This document shows, piece by piece, positions 19,525-32,618 of a DNA stretch of 64,000 nucleotides. Within the stretch, counting starts at the first letter, position 1. Each line of letters opens with the position of its first letter. The translations under genes and the position numbers were made by a program. The notes beneath the pieces were generated by a model. It was not told where the DNA came from, did no database searches, and saw nothing but the letters and a program-made list of their open reading frames with translations. The stretch is from Pseudomonas sp. B21-048 (GTDB lineage: Bacteria > Pseudomonadota > Gammaproteobacteria > Pseudomonadales > Pseudomonadaceae), in the NCBI RefSeq assembly GCF_024748615.1, contig NZ_CP087168.1, positions 4,588,001 through 4,652,000 of the forward strand, in the 5' to 3' direction.

Positions 19525-22500
19525 AGGGTCATGGCTCGGTTTCCGCGTGGTGCATCGATCATCCGGTGGCGACGGTCCTGCTGACTTTTGCCTTGGTGCT
19601 GCTCGGTGTTATTGCCTTTCCGCGACTGCCAATTGCCCCGCTGCCCGAAGCGGAATTCCCGACCATCCAGGTGGCTGCGCAACTGCCCGGCGCCAACCCC
19701 GAGACCATGGCCTCGTCGGTGGCCACGCCGCTTGAAGTGCAATTTAGCGCCATCCCCGGCGTGACCCAAATGACCTCGAGCAGCGCCCTGGGCTCGACCA
19801 TCCTGACCCTGCAATTCACCCTCGACAAAAGCATCGACACCGCCGCGCAGGAAGTCCAGGCCGCGATCAATACTGCCGCCGGCAAACTGCCCAAAGACAT
19901 GCCGAACCTGCCGAACTGGAGGAAGGTCAACCCGGCCGACAGCCCGGTGCTGATCCTCAGCATCCACTCACCGCAAATGCCCGGCACCGAAGTCAGTGAC
20001 TTGGTGGAAACCCTGCTCGCCCGTCAGATCAGCCAGATCGACGGCGTAGGCAATATCAATATCACCGGTCAGCAACGTCCGGCGATTCGCGTGCAGGCCT
20101 CGGCGGACAAACTCGCCGCCATCGGCCTGACCCTGGCAGACATCCGCCTGGCGATCCAGCAGACCAGCCTCAACCTGGCCAAGGGTGCGTTGTACGGCGA
20201 GTCGAGCATTTCGACCTTGTCCACCAACGACCAATTGTTCCACCCCCAGGAATACGGTCAGCTGATTGTTTCCTACAAGGACGGCGCACCGGTTCATCTC
20301 AAGGATGTGGCCAAAGTCGTCAACGGTTCGGAAGACGCCTACATCCAGGCCTGGGCTGACGGTCAGCCGGGGGTGAACCTGGTGATTTTCCGGCAACCGG
20401 GAGCCAACATCGTCGCGACCGTCGACCGTATCCAAGCGGCACTGCCGACGCTGGAGGCCATGCTGCCGGCCTCAGTGCAGGTCAACGTGTTGGTCGACCG
20501 CACCCAGACCATCCGCGCTTCGTTGCATGAAGTGGAAGTCACCCTGCTGATCGCGATCCTGCTGGTGGTGGCGGTGATGGCGCTGTTCCTGCGGCAGTTG
20601 TCGGCGACCCTGATCGTGGCGTCGGTGCTCGGTGTGTCGTTGATCGCCAGTTTTGCCCTGATGTACATCATGGGCTTCAGCCTGAATAACCTGACGCTGG
20701 TGGCGATCGTGGTGTCCGTCGGGTTTGTGGTGGACGATGCGATTGTGGTGGTGGAAAACATTCACCGCCACCTGGAGGCCGGCGACGGCATGCGCGAGGC
20801 GGCGATCAAGGGCGCCGGCGAGATCGGTTTTACCGTGGTCTCGATCAGTTTCTCGCTGGTGGCGGCGTTCATTCCGCTGCTGTTCATGGGCGGTGTGGTC
20901 GGGCGGCTGTTCAAGGAATTCGCCCTGACCGCCACCTCGACCATCATGATTTCCGTGGTGGTGTCCCTGACGCTGGCGCCGACCCTGGCCGCGCTATTCA
21001 TGCGCGCGCCGGTGCATCACGCCCACGGCAAACCGGGTTTCGGCGAACGCTTGCTGGCGCTGTATGAGAAAGGCCTGCGCCGCGCCCTCGCCCATCAGAC
21101 ATTGATGATCGGTGTGTTCGGCCTGTCCCTCGGCCTGGCGGTCGCCGGGTACATTTTCATTCCGAAGGGTTTCTTCCCGGTGCAGGACACCGGTTTCGTC
21201 CTCGGCACCACCGAAGCGGCGGCGGACATTTCCTACGGCGACATGGTGAAAAAACACTTGGCGATGGCCGAAATCGTCGCCGCCGATCCTGCCGTCGAGA
21301 CGTTCTCGCACTCGGTCGGCGTTGCGGGCAGCAACCAGACCATCGCCAACGGACGGTTCTGGATTTCGCTGAAAAAGCGCGGCGACCGCGATGTGTCCGC
21401 CAGTCAGTTCATCGACCGGATTCGCCCACAGCTGATGAAAGTCCCGGGCATCGCGCTGTATCTGCGTGCCGGGCAAGACATCAACCTCAGCTCCGGCCCG
21501 AGCCGCGCGCAGTATCAATACGTGCTCAAGAGCAACGACGGCGCACTCCTGAGCACCTGGACCCAGCGCCTGACGGAAAAACTGCGCAGCAACCCGGCGT
21601 TCCGCGACATTTCCAACGACCTGCAACTGGGCGGCAGCATTACCCACATCAGCATCGACCGCAGCGCTGCGGCGCGTTTCGGCCTGACGGCCAGCGATGT
21701 TGATGAAGCGCTGTACGACGCCTTCGGCCAGCGGCAGATCAACGAATTCCAGACCCAGACCAACCAGTACAACGTGATTCTAGAGCTGGACACCAAACAG
21801 CGTGGCAGGGCCGAAAGCCTCAACTATTTCTACCTGCGCTCGCCGCTGAGCGGGGAAATGGTGCCGCTGTCGGCCTTGGCGAAATTCACTGCGCCAACTA
21901 TCGGTCCGTTGTCCATCGCTCACGACGGGATGTTCCCGGCAGCCAACCTGTCGTTCAACTTGGCGCCCGGCGTTGCGTTGGGTGATGCGGTGATCATGCT
22001 CAATCAGGCCAAGACCGACATCGGCATGCCGGTAGCCATCAGCGGTAATTTCCAGGGCGCGGCCCAGGCCTTCCAGAGTTCGCTGGCCAGCCAGCCGTGG
22101 CTGATTCTGGCAGCGCTGGTGGCGGTGTACATCATTCTTGGCGTGCTGTACGAAAGCTTCGTACACCCGCTGACGATCATCTCGACCCTGCCCTCGGCGG
22201 GGCTCGGGGCGGTGATCATGCTGTGGATCTGCGGCCAGGACTTTTCGATCATGGCGCTGATCGGGCTGGTGTTGCTGATCGGCATCGTCAAGAAGAACGG
22301 CATTCTGATGATCGACTTCGCACTGGACGCCCAGCGCAACCGTGGCTTGCCGCCAGAAGAGGCGATCTATGAGGCCTGTATGACGCGGTTCCGGCCCATC
22401 ATCATGACCACCCTCGCCGCCCTGCTTGGTGCTCTGCCGCTGATGCTCGGCTACGGCACCGGCGCCGAACTGCGCCAGCCATTGGGCATCGCGGTGGTCG

Positions 22501-22622
22501 GCGGTTTGTTGGTGAGCCAGGCGCTGACGCTGTTCACCACGCCGGTCATATACTTGTGGCTTGAACGGCTATTCCATCGACCTAAGCCGGCACCGATATC
22601 GGCGCTGACGACCACAGACTGA
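19521..22622 (+). CDS. RND-family inner-membrane efflux pump (AcrB/MdtB/MuxB-like)
   Basis: Proton-driven trimeric transporter, 1033 aa, full length. An N-terminal helix (about 13-32) leads into a large periplasmic loop (PN/PC domains), TM2-6 with the proton-relay Asp-Asp pair in VGFVVDDAIVVVENI, a second periplasmic loop, and C-terminal helices with KKNGILMIDFA. It forms a two-gene operon with the adaptor. No outer-membrane factor gene accompanies it, so an unlinked TolC/OprM-type channel is needed. HAE-1 hydrophobe efflux is more likely than metal efflux (HME), because the Asp pair is of the HAE type. Confidence 0.92.
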   Translation: MKGHGSVSAWCIDHPVATVLLTFALVLLGVIAFPRLPIAPLPEAEFPTIQVAAQLPGANPETMASSVATPLEVQFSAIPGVTQMTSSSALGSTILTLQFTLDKSIDTAAQEVQAAINTAAGKLPKDMPNLPNWRKVNPADSPVLILSIHSPQMPGTEVSDLVETLLARQISQIDGVGNINITGQQRPAIRVQASADKLAAIGLTLADIRLAIQQTSLNLAKGALYGESSISTLSTNDQLFHPQEYGQLIVSYKDGAPVHLKDVAKVVNGSEDAYIQAWADGQPGVNLVIFRQPGANIVATVDRIQAALPTLEAMLPASVQVNVLVDRTQTIRASLHEVEVTLLIAILLVVAVMALFLRQLSATLIVASVLGVSLIASFALMYIMGFSLNNLTLVAIVVSVGFVVDDAIVVVENIHRHLEAGDGMREAAIKGAGEIGFTVVSISFSLVAAFIPLLFMGGVVGRLFKEFALTATSTIMISVVVSLTLAPTLAALFMRAPVHHAHGKPGFGERLLALYEKGLRRALAHQTLMIGVFGLSLGLAVAGYIFIPKGFFPVQDTGFVLGTTEAAADISYGDMVKKHLAMAEIVAADPAVETFSHSVGVAGSNQTIANGRFWISLKKRGDRDVSASQFIDRIRPQLMKVPGIALYLRAGQDINLSSGPSRAQYQYVLKSNDGALLSTWTQRLTEKLRSNPAFRDISNDLQLGGSITHISIDRSAAARFGLTASDVDEALYDAFGQRQINEFQTQTNQYNVILELDTKQRGRAESLNYFYLRSPLSGEMVPLSALAKFTAPTIGPLSIAHDGMFPAANLSFNLAPGVALGDAVIMLNQAKTDIGMPVAISGNFQGAAQAFQSSLASQPWLILAALVAVYIILGVLYESFVHPLTIISTLPSAGLGAVIMLWICGQDFSIMALIGLVLLIGIVKKNGILMIDFALDAQRNRGLPPEEAIYEACMTRFRPIIMTTLAALLGALPLMLGYGTGAELRQPLGIAVVGGLLVSQALTLFTTPVIYLWLERLFHRPKPAPISALTTTD

Positions 22623-22646
22623 GGCGGGCATCTACCGCGATAGTTC

Positions 22647-22804
22647 GAGCGCTTCTACCGAGTTGATGCATCGCGCAGTAACAGCGGCAACAACCATGGC
22701 CTGGGGCTGGCAATCGTCAAGGCGATTGCGCTGATGCACGGCGGGAATGTGTTTGTGCGCAGTGATCAGGGATGAATACGTTCGGCATCCACCTCCCGGT
22801 CTGA
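22647..22804 (+). pseudogene. Remnant of a CopS/CusS-type sensor histidine kinase (3' end only)
   Basis: In-frame codons from 22647 read ERFYRVDASR, then the ATPase G2 box GLGLAIVKAIALMHGG and NVFVRSDQG, ending at TGA 22773-22775. After a shift of one base, NTFGIHLPV continues to TGA 22802-22804; that is the normal kinase C-terminus (loss of one base explains both). The upstream kinase (sensor, HisKA, N and G1 boxes) and its response regulator are missing. Heavy-metal two-component kinases end this way. It starts just 25 bp after the RND pump stop codon. Confidence 0.8.
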
Positions 22805-22893
22805 TCACACAGAACCCTCGCCACAAAAAAACCAGACCATCCGACAGGGTAGTTATCGACTACCCGCCGAATGTCTTCTAAGCTTCCATTAGC

Positions 22894-22926
22894 AAAAGGC
22901 CAGCATGTTTTGCTGGCCTTTTTTTT
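22894..22926 (+). terminator. Rho-independent terminator (after RND operon / kinase remnant)
   Basis: Perfect arms AAAGGCCAGCA and TGCTGGCCTTT followed by a T-run. The 407-bp gap between the pump gene and the cyclase holds only the kinase remnant, this hairpin and the cyclase promoter region. Confidence 0.92.
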
Positions 22927-23029
22927 ATCCGGCATTTATATAGGCGCTCTGAACACAAGCGGTTTCTAGGACTCTGCCCGATTGTTGTAAAAGAACTTTC
23001 ATAACGCCTTATTTGCAGAAGTCAGAACC

Positions 23030-24526
23030 ATGAGTGTGAGCAGTACGAAATCTCGCCATCCGCGCCGCTCGACGCGCTCGGAACGGCTTCTGGTTCTCGG
23101 CAGTGTGTTGTTGGTGATTGCGATACTGAGCATCGTGGCGTTCCTGCTGATCCGTGAACGCGCCAATGCCGAATTGTCCGCCGCGCGCGCCGCCAACAAT
23201 ATCGTGCAATTGATCGACGCCGATGTACTGCGCAATGTCGAACTCTATGATGTATCCCTGCAGGGTTTGATCGCGGCTTCCCAGCGAGAAGACCTCAAGA
23301 GCGTTTCTCCAGCTATTCGACATCTGGCCTATTTCGACCGCGCCACTGCCGCGCCGTACAAGGGCAACATTTTGTTGCTCGACAACAAGGGCGACGTGAT
23401 CGCCGACTCGGCCTCGGTGGAGCCCAGGCAAGGCAACTATACCGACCGCGAATACTTCCAGTCTCACGTGAACAACCCGGACCCGGGCATGTTCATCAGC
23501 CGCCCCTTCAGGAGCAGGTCGCCAGAGCAGGATTGGCGTATCAGTTTCAGCCGCCGGGTGAACGGCTCTCAGGGTGAGTTCCTGGGCGTGGCCGAAGCCG
23601 CCATGCGTTTGAGTTACTTCGATCAGTTGTTCAACAGTTTGAGCATCGGTCGTGACAGTACAGTCAATCTGATCAGCAAGGACGGGATTCTTCTGGCCCA
23701 GCAACCACGCCTGGCCGAAGAACTGATCGGCAAGGACTTCAGTAATCGTCCCAATTTCCAGCGCATCGTCAAGGAAGGCAACGGCAGCTTCACTGGCATC
23801 TCCAGCCGATACAAAGACAAACGCTTGTACACCTTCTCCAAGGTCGGAAACTTGCCGTTGATCGTCATCGTTGCGCTGTCCAGTGATGAGGTCTTTGCGA
23901 CCTGGAAGCGCACGGCGGTGGTGGTCAGCTTTGCGACCATTGCGCTGTGCGTGAGCCTGCTGTGGTTGACCTGGTTGCTCTGCCGGGAATTGCGTCGGCG
24001 CCAAAGTGCCGAGCAGGAACTGGCACAACTGGCCGCTACCGACCCCTTGACCGGACTGGCCAACCGTCGAAGCCTGGATCAGGCCCTGCGCCACGAATGG
24101 TTTCGTGCCCAACGTTCCGGCCTGCCATTGTCGGTGCTGATGATCGATGTCGACCACTTCAAGGCGTTCAACGATCGCCATGGCCACCAGGGTGGCGACG
24201 ATGCCTTGCGCTCGGTAGCCAAAGTGATCAGCGCCCGTGTCCGACGGCCGGCAGACCTTGTCGCCCGTTATGGTGGCGAGGAGTTTTCGGTGATTCTGGC
24301 TGAAACCGACTGCGCCGGCGCGCAACAGATTGCCGAGAACATCCGGGCAGCGGTGGAGCAGTTGCCGTTGGAGGGGAAAGATAAGTCGCCAATTACTGTC
24401 AGTATCGGTATCAGTACCTGGACGACGGCGTCTGATATCGGCCTGGAGCAATTGCTGTTTGTGGCGGACAAGGCGTTGTATCAGGCCAAGGAAAGTGGGC
24501 GGAATCGGGTGGTTGCAGCGGATTGA
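23030..24526 (+). CDS. Membrane-bound diguanylate cyclase with Cache-like sensor
   Basis: Makes c-di-GMP from two GTP, 498 aa. TM1 about residues 19-42, a periplasmic Cache-like sensor about 45-290 (NILLLDNKGDVIADS, YTDREYF, FISRPF are dCache signatures), TM2 about 294-318, a short linker helix, then GGDEF domain 330-495. The active site is GGEEF (415-419), the common active variant, and the product-inhibition I-site RPAD (406-409) is present, so activity and feedback control are expected. No EAL domain. The stop codon is the first base of a large palindrome at 24524. Confidence 0.93.
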   Translation: MSVSSTKSRHPRRSTRSERLLVLGSVLLVIAILSIVAFLLIRERANAELSAARAANNIVQLIDADVLRNVELYDVSLQGLIAASQREDLKSVSPAIRHLAYFDRATAAPYKGNILLLDNKGDVIADSASVEPRQGNYTDREYFQSHVNNPDPGMFISRPFRSRSPEQDWRISFSRRVNGSQGEFLGVAEAAMRLSYFDQLFNSLSIGRDSTVNLISKDGILLAQQPRLAEELIGKDFSNRPNFQRIVKEGNGSFTGISSRYKDKRLYTFSKVGNLPLIVIVALSSDEVFATWKRTAVVVSFATIALCVSLLWLTWLLCRELRRRQSAEQELAQLAATDPLTGLANRRSLDQALRHEWFRAQRSGLPLSVLMIDVDHFKAFNDRHGHQGGDDALRSVAKVISARVRRPADLVARYGGEEFSVILAETDCAGAQQIAENIRAAVEQLPLEGKDKSPITVSIGISTWTTASDIGLEQLLFVADKALYQAKESGRNRVVAAD

Positions 24527-24634
24527 TCGTTCCCACGCTCCGCGTGGGAATGCCTCCCCGGACGCTCCGCGTCCGTTTTGGCAGGACGCGGAGCGTCCCG
24601 AGCTGCATTCCCACGCAGAGCGTGGGAACGATCA
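24524..24634. repeat. Composite palindromic repeat (nested inverted repeats)
   Basis: The outer arms TGATCGTTCCCACGC / GCGTGGGAACGATCA enclose a second pair, GGACGCTCCGCGTCC / GGACGCGGAGCGTCC, plus small hairpins CCCACGCtccGCGTGGG. A near-identical element is at 56471-56586 and half of one at 18093-18145. Confidence 0.9.
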
Positions 24635-24643
24635 TACGAGCAT

Positions 24644-24676
24644 AAAAAAAGGCCACCCGAAGGTAGCCTTTAAAAA
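24644..24676 (-). terminator. Rho-independent terminator after lpxC
   Basis: Arms AAAGGCCACC / GGTAGCCTTT around CGAA. On the minus strand a run of seven T follows (24650 to 24644). It ends the leftward transcript of lpxC. Confidence 0.88.
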
Positions 24677-24694
24677 ACTAGAGAGGTTTTTTGC

Positions 24695-25642
<948 letters not shown>

Positions 25643-25718
25643 TCAACAAAGGCTGGCGATAATAGCAGACCAGACCTTTGCTGAACACCAATCACCCGAA
25701 TACCCCTGATACATTTCA

Positions 25719-26912
25719 TCAATCGGCCTGACGACGCAGGAAAGCCGGGATGTCCAGATAGTCCAGGTCATCTTGCGGGTTCATCTTCGCGGCAGTCGCA
25801 GCACCGGCCTGAGCCTGGTTGCGCATGACGGTCGGACGGTCCAGGTCACGGTAGTTCACCGCAGGCTGTTCCTGACGAACAGGGGCTTGTTGTTGTGGCT
25901 GGGAGGCCATCGAGGTGTGAACGGTATTGTCGATGACCTTCACAGGCTTCTCGATTTTAGCGCCTAAACCGGTGGCAACAACAGTCACGTGCAGCTCGTC
26001 GCGCATGTCTGGATCGATAACGGTACCGACCTTGACCATCGCGTGCTCGGAAGCGAAGGCTTCGATGATGCTACCCACGTCGGAGTACTCACCCAGGGAC
26101 AGGTCAGGACCGGCGGTGATGTTCACCAGGATGCCGCGTGCGCCTTGCAGGTTCACGTCTTCGAGCAACGGGTTGCGAATGGCCGCTTCGGTGGCCTCAC
26201 GCGCACGGTTCGGACCGCTGGCGCAGCCAGTGCCCATCATCGCCATGCCCATTTCGCTCATCACGGTACGCACGTCGGCAAAGTCGACGTTGATCATGCC
26301 CGGACGCTTGATGATGTCGGAGATACCGCGAACGGCACCGGCCAGTACATCGTCGGCCTTGGCGAAAGCCGACAGCAAGCTGGCGTCTTTACCGAGGATG
26401 GTCAGCAGCTTCTCGTTGGGAATGGTGATCAACGAGTCGACGCTTTCAGACAGCAGACGAATACCTTCGTCGGCGATCTGCATACGCTTGCGACCTTCGA
26501 ACGGGAACGGACGGGTCACCACCGCAACGGTGAGGATCCCCATTTCCTTGGCCACTTCGGCGATGATCGGCGCAGCACCGGTACCGGTACCACCGCCCAT
26601 GCCGGTGGTGATGAACACCATATTGGTGCCCTGCAGGACTTCGGCAATGCGCTCACGGTCTTCGAGAGCGGCCTGACGACCTACTTCAGGGTTGGCGCCG
26701 GCGCCCAGGCCTTTGGTCACGCCGGTACCCAGTTGCAGGATGGTCCGCGCGCCGATGCTTTTCAGCGCTTGGGCATCAGTGTTGGCGCAGATGAATTCAA
26801 CGCCTTCAATGTTGCTCTTGACCATGTGATTGACAGCGTTGCCGCCGCCACCGCCAACACCGATAACTTTAATTACCGGGCTTGCGGGGATGTTGTCTAC
26901 GAGTTCAAACAT
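25719..26912 (-). CDS. ftsZ: Cell division GTPase FtsZ
   Basis: Tubulin-like GTPase that forms the Z-ring, 397 aa. The GTP-binding signature GGGTGTG lies at about 106-112, N-terminal GVGGGGGNAVNHM at 18-30 and the T7 loop NVDFADVRTVM about 206-216. A disordered Gln/Pro-rich linker (about 318-375) precedes the conserved C-terminal peptide DYLDIPAFLRRQAD, which binds FtsA and ZipA. It is 80 bp downstream of ftsA. The ribosome site is AGGAGAGGG, a few bases before ATG. Confidence 0.98.
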   Translation of the reverse strand: MFELVDNIPASPVIKVIGVGGGGGNAVNHMVKSNIEGVEFICANTDAQALKSIGARTILQLGTGVTKGLGAGANPEVGRQAALEDRERIAEVLQGTNMVFITTGMGGGTGTGAAPIIAEVAKEMGILTVAVVTRPFPFEGRKRMQIADEGIRLLSESVDSLITIPNEKLLTILGKDASLLSAFAKADDVLAGAVRGISDIIKRPGMINVDFADVRTVMSEMGMAMMGTGCASGPNRAREATEAAIRNPLLEDVNLQGARGILVNITAGPDLSLGEYSDVGSIIEAFASEHAMVKVGTVIDPDMRDELHVTVVATGLGAKIEKPVKVIDNTVHTSMASQPQQQAPVRQEQPAVNYRDLDRPTVMRNQAQAGAATAAKMNPQDDLDYLDIPAFLRRQAD

Positions 26913-26992
26913 TTTCCCTCTCCTTACATTCTCTAGTTTTTTTCGCCTACTGCGTTTTGCTGCTTTACTGCTTGTAGCTTGAAACTGCTTCG

Positions 26993-28252
26993 TCAGAAGT
27001 TGCCTTGTACCCAGCTCTTGATGCGATCGAGCAAAGCGGCTTTCGGCTCGTCATTGCTGTAGCTGTCGCGGCTGCCGATGCCCGAGAACGAAATCCCGTC
27101 GGACTGCTTCTGCAGGCCGTACATCAACAGGCCAACGCCGGTGGAATAAATCGGGTTGCGGACCACGTCGTCCAGGCCCTTGACGCCATGCGGCACGCCC
27201 AGGCGAACCGGCATGTGGAAGATCTCTTCGGCCAGTTCGACCGCGCCTTCCATCTTCGACGTACCGCCGGTCAGCACGATGCCGGCCGGGATCAGGTCTT
27301 CGTAGCCACTGCGACGCAGTTCAGCCTGGATCAGGGTGAACAGTTCGTCGTAACGCGGCTCGACCACTTCGGCCAGGGCCTGACGGGACAGCTCGCGCGG
27401 TGGACGGTCGCCGACGCTTGGCACCTTGATGGTTTCGCCGGCACCGGCCAGTTTGGCCAGGGCACAGGCGTAGCGAATCTTGATTTCTTCGGCGTACTGG
27501 GTCGGGGTGCGCAGCGCCATGGCGATGTCGTTGGTCACCTGATCGCCCGCTATCGGGATGACCGCGGTGTGACGGATCGCACCTTCGGTGAAGATCGCGA
27601 TGTCGGTGGTTCCGCCGCCGATGTCCACCAGGCATACGCCCAGCTCTTTCTCGTCATCGGTCAGGACCGAGTAGGCCGAGGCCAACTGCTCGAGAATGAT
27701 GTCGTCGATTTCCAGACCGCAGCGGCGCACGCATTTTTCAATGTTCTGTGCAGCGTTCACGGCGCAGGTGACCACGTGAACCTTGGCTTCCAGACGCACA
27801 CCGGACATACCCAGCGGCTCGCGAACGCCTTCCTGGTTATCGATCACGTAATCCTGCGGCAGGGTGTGCAGCACGCGCTGGTCAGCCGGGATCGCCACAG
27901 CCTGGGCAGCGTCGAGAACGCGCTCAAGGTCGGCGGAGCTGACTTCGCGATCACGAATCGCCACGATGCCGTGGGAGTTCAGGCTGCGGATGTGATTGCC
28001 GGCCACGCCGACAAACGCCGAGTGGATTCGGCAACCGGCCATCAGCTGCGCTTCTTCGATCGCGCGCTGGATCGACTGGACGGTGGACTCAATGTTCACC
28101 ACCACGCCTTTTTTCAGGCCGCGGGACGGATGAGTACCGATCCCGACGATTTCGAGCGTGCCGTCGTCCGCGACCTCGCCTACCAGCGCCACCACCTTGG
28201 AGGTGCCGATATCGAGACCGACGATCATTTTGCCGCTTTGCACGTTTGCCAT
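26993..28252 (-). CDS. ftsA: Cell division protein FtsA
   Basis: Actin-like membrane tether of FtsZ, 419 aa. Phosphate loops are visible: VGLDIGTSKVVALVG near residue 10 and CLVDIGGGTTDIAIF around 205. The 1C insertion (SHUB) lies about 85-165, and the C-terminal amphipathic helix LLDRIKSWVQGNF serves as membrane-targeting sequence. It sits between ftsQ (15-bp gap) and ftsZ as in the standard dcw order. A 714-codon frame on the other strand covers this gene and ftsQ but shows no family features. Confidence 0.98.
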   Translation of the reverse strand: MANVQSGKMIVGLDIGTSKVVALVGEVADDGTLEIVGIGTHPSRGLKKGVVVNIESTVQSIQRAIEEAQLMAGCRIHSAFVGVAGNHIRSLNSHGIVAIRDREVSSADLERVLDAAQAVAIPADQRVLHTLPQDYVIDNQEGVREPLGMSGVRLEAKVHVVTCAVNAAQNIEKCVRRCGLEIDDIILEQLASAYSVLTDDEKELGVCLVDIGGGTTDIAIFTEGAIRHTAVIPIAGDQVTNDIAMALRTPTQYAEEIKIRYACALAKLAGAGETIKVPSVGDRPPRELSRQALAEVVEPRYDELFTLIQAELRRSGYEDLIPAGIVLTGGTSKMEGAVELAEEIFHMPVRLGVPHGVKGLDDVVRNPIYSTGVGLLMYGLQKQSDGISFSGIGSRDSYSNDEPKAALLDRIKSWVQGNF

Positions 28253-28267
28253 GGGTCCTGCCTCTTC

Positions 28268-29134
28268 TTAATTCTTCGCGACAGCGGGTTGGGCTGTCGT
28301 CGGCGCTACAGGTTCCCGCCAGCCAACGGCGAGGCCGTTGGCGTAGCGCAGATCGATGCGCGCAATGTTCGTAATCTGTTCTTTAAGCGTCTTGTCGTAG
28401 ATGGCGATGAAGCGGCGCATCTTTTCCACCAGGTTGCCGCGTCCCAGCAGCAGTTCGATCCCCGGGCCCGCGCTGCCGGCGCCGGTGGTCAGGAACCAGC
28501 TGCCTCGTTCACGCAATTCCAGGCGTGCAATCGAGAAGCCCAATGGCCTGAGCATCTGGCTCAGCACCTGATATTGCTGCATCACTTGCTGCTGGGCCCG
28601 CTGCGGGCCGAACAGCTGTGGCAAGTGTTCGTAGTTCGCCAGCTCACGCGGGGTGAACGCCTGCCCCTGGTTGTTCAACAGCGACTCATCGCCCCAACGG
28701 GCCACCGGCAGTTGTTCTTCCAGGCGAATCACTACTTGATCCGGCCATACCCTGCGCACTTCGGCGTGGGCAATCCATGGCATCTGTTCAAGCTCGGTGC
28801 GCATGCTCTCCAGGTCGATAGTGAAGAAGCTCGACGCCACGTAGGGGGCGATCCGCTGCTGCACCGCTTGCTGGCTGATGTAACTCAAGTCGCCCTGCAC
28901 CGCGATTTTGGTGACCGGCCGGTCGGCGTACGGCAGCAAACGCTGTGCGCCTTCATAAGTGCCGAACCCCAGCGCAACCAGCAGCACGGGCCAGAACAGG
29001 CTTTTCAGAAAACCAAAGTTGGCTTTCGGCAGGCGCGCGGACATCGGCTCTTTGGCCACCATTCGGCTGGCACCCCGCGGCACCGGTTTGCGGCCGGGTG
29101 CGGAGGGCTGATGTCTAAGCTGTGCGCCTTGCAT
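28268..29134 (-). CDS. ftsQ: Cell division protein FtsQ
   Basis: Bitopic divisome protein that binds FtsB/FtsL, 288 aa from ATG 29134 (four bases after the ddlB stop codon). A basic cytoplasmic N-terminus with several Arg/Pro is followed by one TM (about 46-63), a POTRA domain (about 73-140; [16 protein letters not shown]) and a beta domain (about 145-270; LPVARWG, GQAFTP). Alternative upstream starts up to 29212 overlap ddlB and lack sequence conservation, so I use the shorter one. Confidence 0.95.
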   Translation of the reverse strand: MQGAQLRHQPSAPGRKPVPRGASRMVAKEPMSARLPKANFGFLKSLFWPVLLVALGFGTYEGAQRLLPYADRPVTKIAVQGDLSYISQQAVQQRIAPYVASSFFTIDLESMRTELEQMPWIAHAEVRRVWPDQVVIRLEEQLPVARWGDESLLNNQGQAFTPRELANYEHLPQLFGPQRAQQQVMQQYQVLSQMLRPLGFSIARLELRERGSWFLTTGAGSAGPGIELLLGRGNLVEKMRRFIAIYDKTLKEQITNIARIDLRYANGLAVGWREPVAPTTAQPAVAKN

Positions 29135-29138
29135 CGTC

Positions 29139-31547
<2,409 letters not shown>

Positions 31548-31555
<8 letters not shown>

Positions 31556-32618
31556 GGGCCACCTCCAGGCAGGTATCGACCACGTTACGAGTGGCATCGG
31601 GTTTGGCCAGGCGGCGTGCCGCGGTGGCCATGTCGTTGAGTCGTTGCGGTTGCATCAAGACCTCTGTCAGGCGAGCGGCAAGATCCGCTGCGCCGGTCGT
31701 TCTTTGCGGCATCAGGAAGGCAGCGCCTTCACGGGCCAAATAATCAGCGTTGCGGGTCTGGTGATCGTCGATCGCGTGGGGCAAAGGCACCAGCATCGAG
31801 GGCAGACCGGCAGCCGCCAGTTCACTGATGGTCAGTGCGCCTGCGCGGCACACCACTAGGTCGGCCCAACCATAGGCTTGGGCCATGTCTTTGATGAAAG
31901 GCTGCACTTGCGCCTCGACACCAGCTGCGCGATAGCGCTCTGTAGTCACTTCATCGTGGTTTTTGCCGGCCTGATGAAACACGTCCGGGCGCAGGTCGGG
32001 GGCGACTTGCGACAGGGCTTCAGGCAGCAACTTGTTCAACGGCTCTGCGCCCAGGCTTCCGCCCAGGATCAGCAAACGTGCCTTGCGACCGGCCAGGGCA
32101 GGTCGCGGTGTTTCGAGGAACAGCTCGGTGCGCACCGGGTTACCGGTGGTGCGACGGCTGTTCGACAGGGTAAAGGTGTCGGGGAACGCTTCACAGACTC
32201 GGGCGGCCAACGGCACCAGCAACCGATTGGCGGTACCGGCCACGGCGTTCTGCTCGTGAACGATCACCGGCACGCCGGCCAACTTGGCTGCAACGCCGCC
32301 GGGGCCAGTCACATAACCGCCGAAGCCGACCACGCAGACTGGCTGCAGCTGACGAATGATCGCCCGCGCCTGCCAGATCGACTTGAGCACCATGAACGGT
32401 GCCTTGAGCAGGGACAATTTGCCCTTGCCGCGCAAACCGCTGGCGTTGATCCGATGCAATTCAAGACCGGCCGCCGGCACCAGATCGTTTTCGATCCCGC
32501 GCGGCGTGCCGAGCCAGTGCACGGTATAACCGCGGGCCTGGAACTCCCGAGCGCAGGCCAGCGCCGGGAACACATGCCCCCCGGTGCCGCCAGCCATGAT
32601 CAATACATTAGCGCCCAT
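31548..32618 (-). CDS. murG: Undecaprenyl-PP-MurNAc-pentapeptide GlcNAc transferase MurG
   Basis: Peripheral membrane GT-B glycosyltransferase making lipid II from lipid I, 356 aa. G-loops are seen at [15 protein letters not shown] (residues 7-21) and LGSL-containing [12 protein letters not shown]; the UDP-GlcNAc site includes [10 protein letters not shown] and [13 protein letters not shown] 32618 gives the family's start and overlaps the ftsW end by 11 bp; the longer frame to 32723 lies wholly within ftsW and is discounted. Confidence 0.97.

Noticed and set aside
22717..22935. 72-codon minus-strand frame
   Set aside because: It reads through a terminator hairpin and the kinase remnant backwards; no ribosome site or motif.
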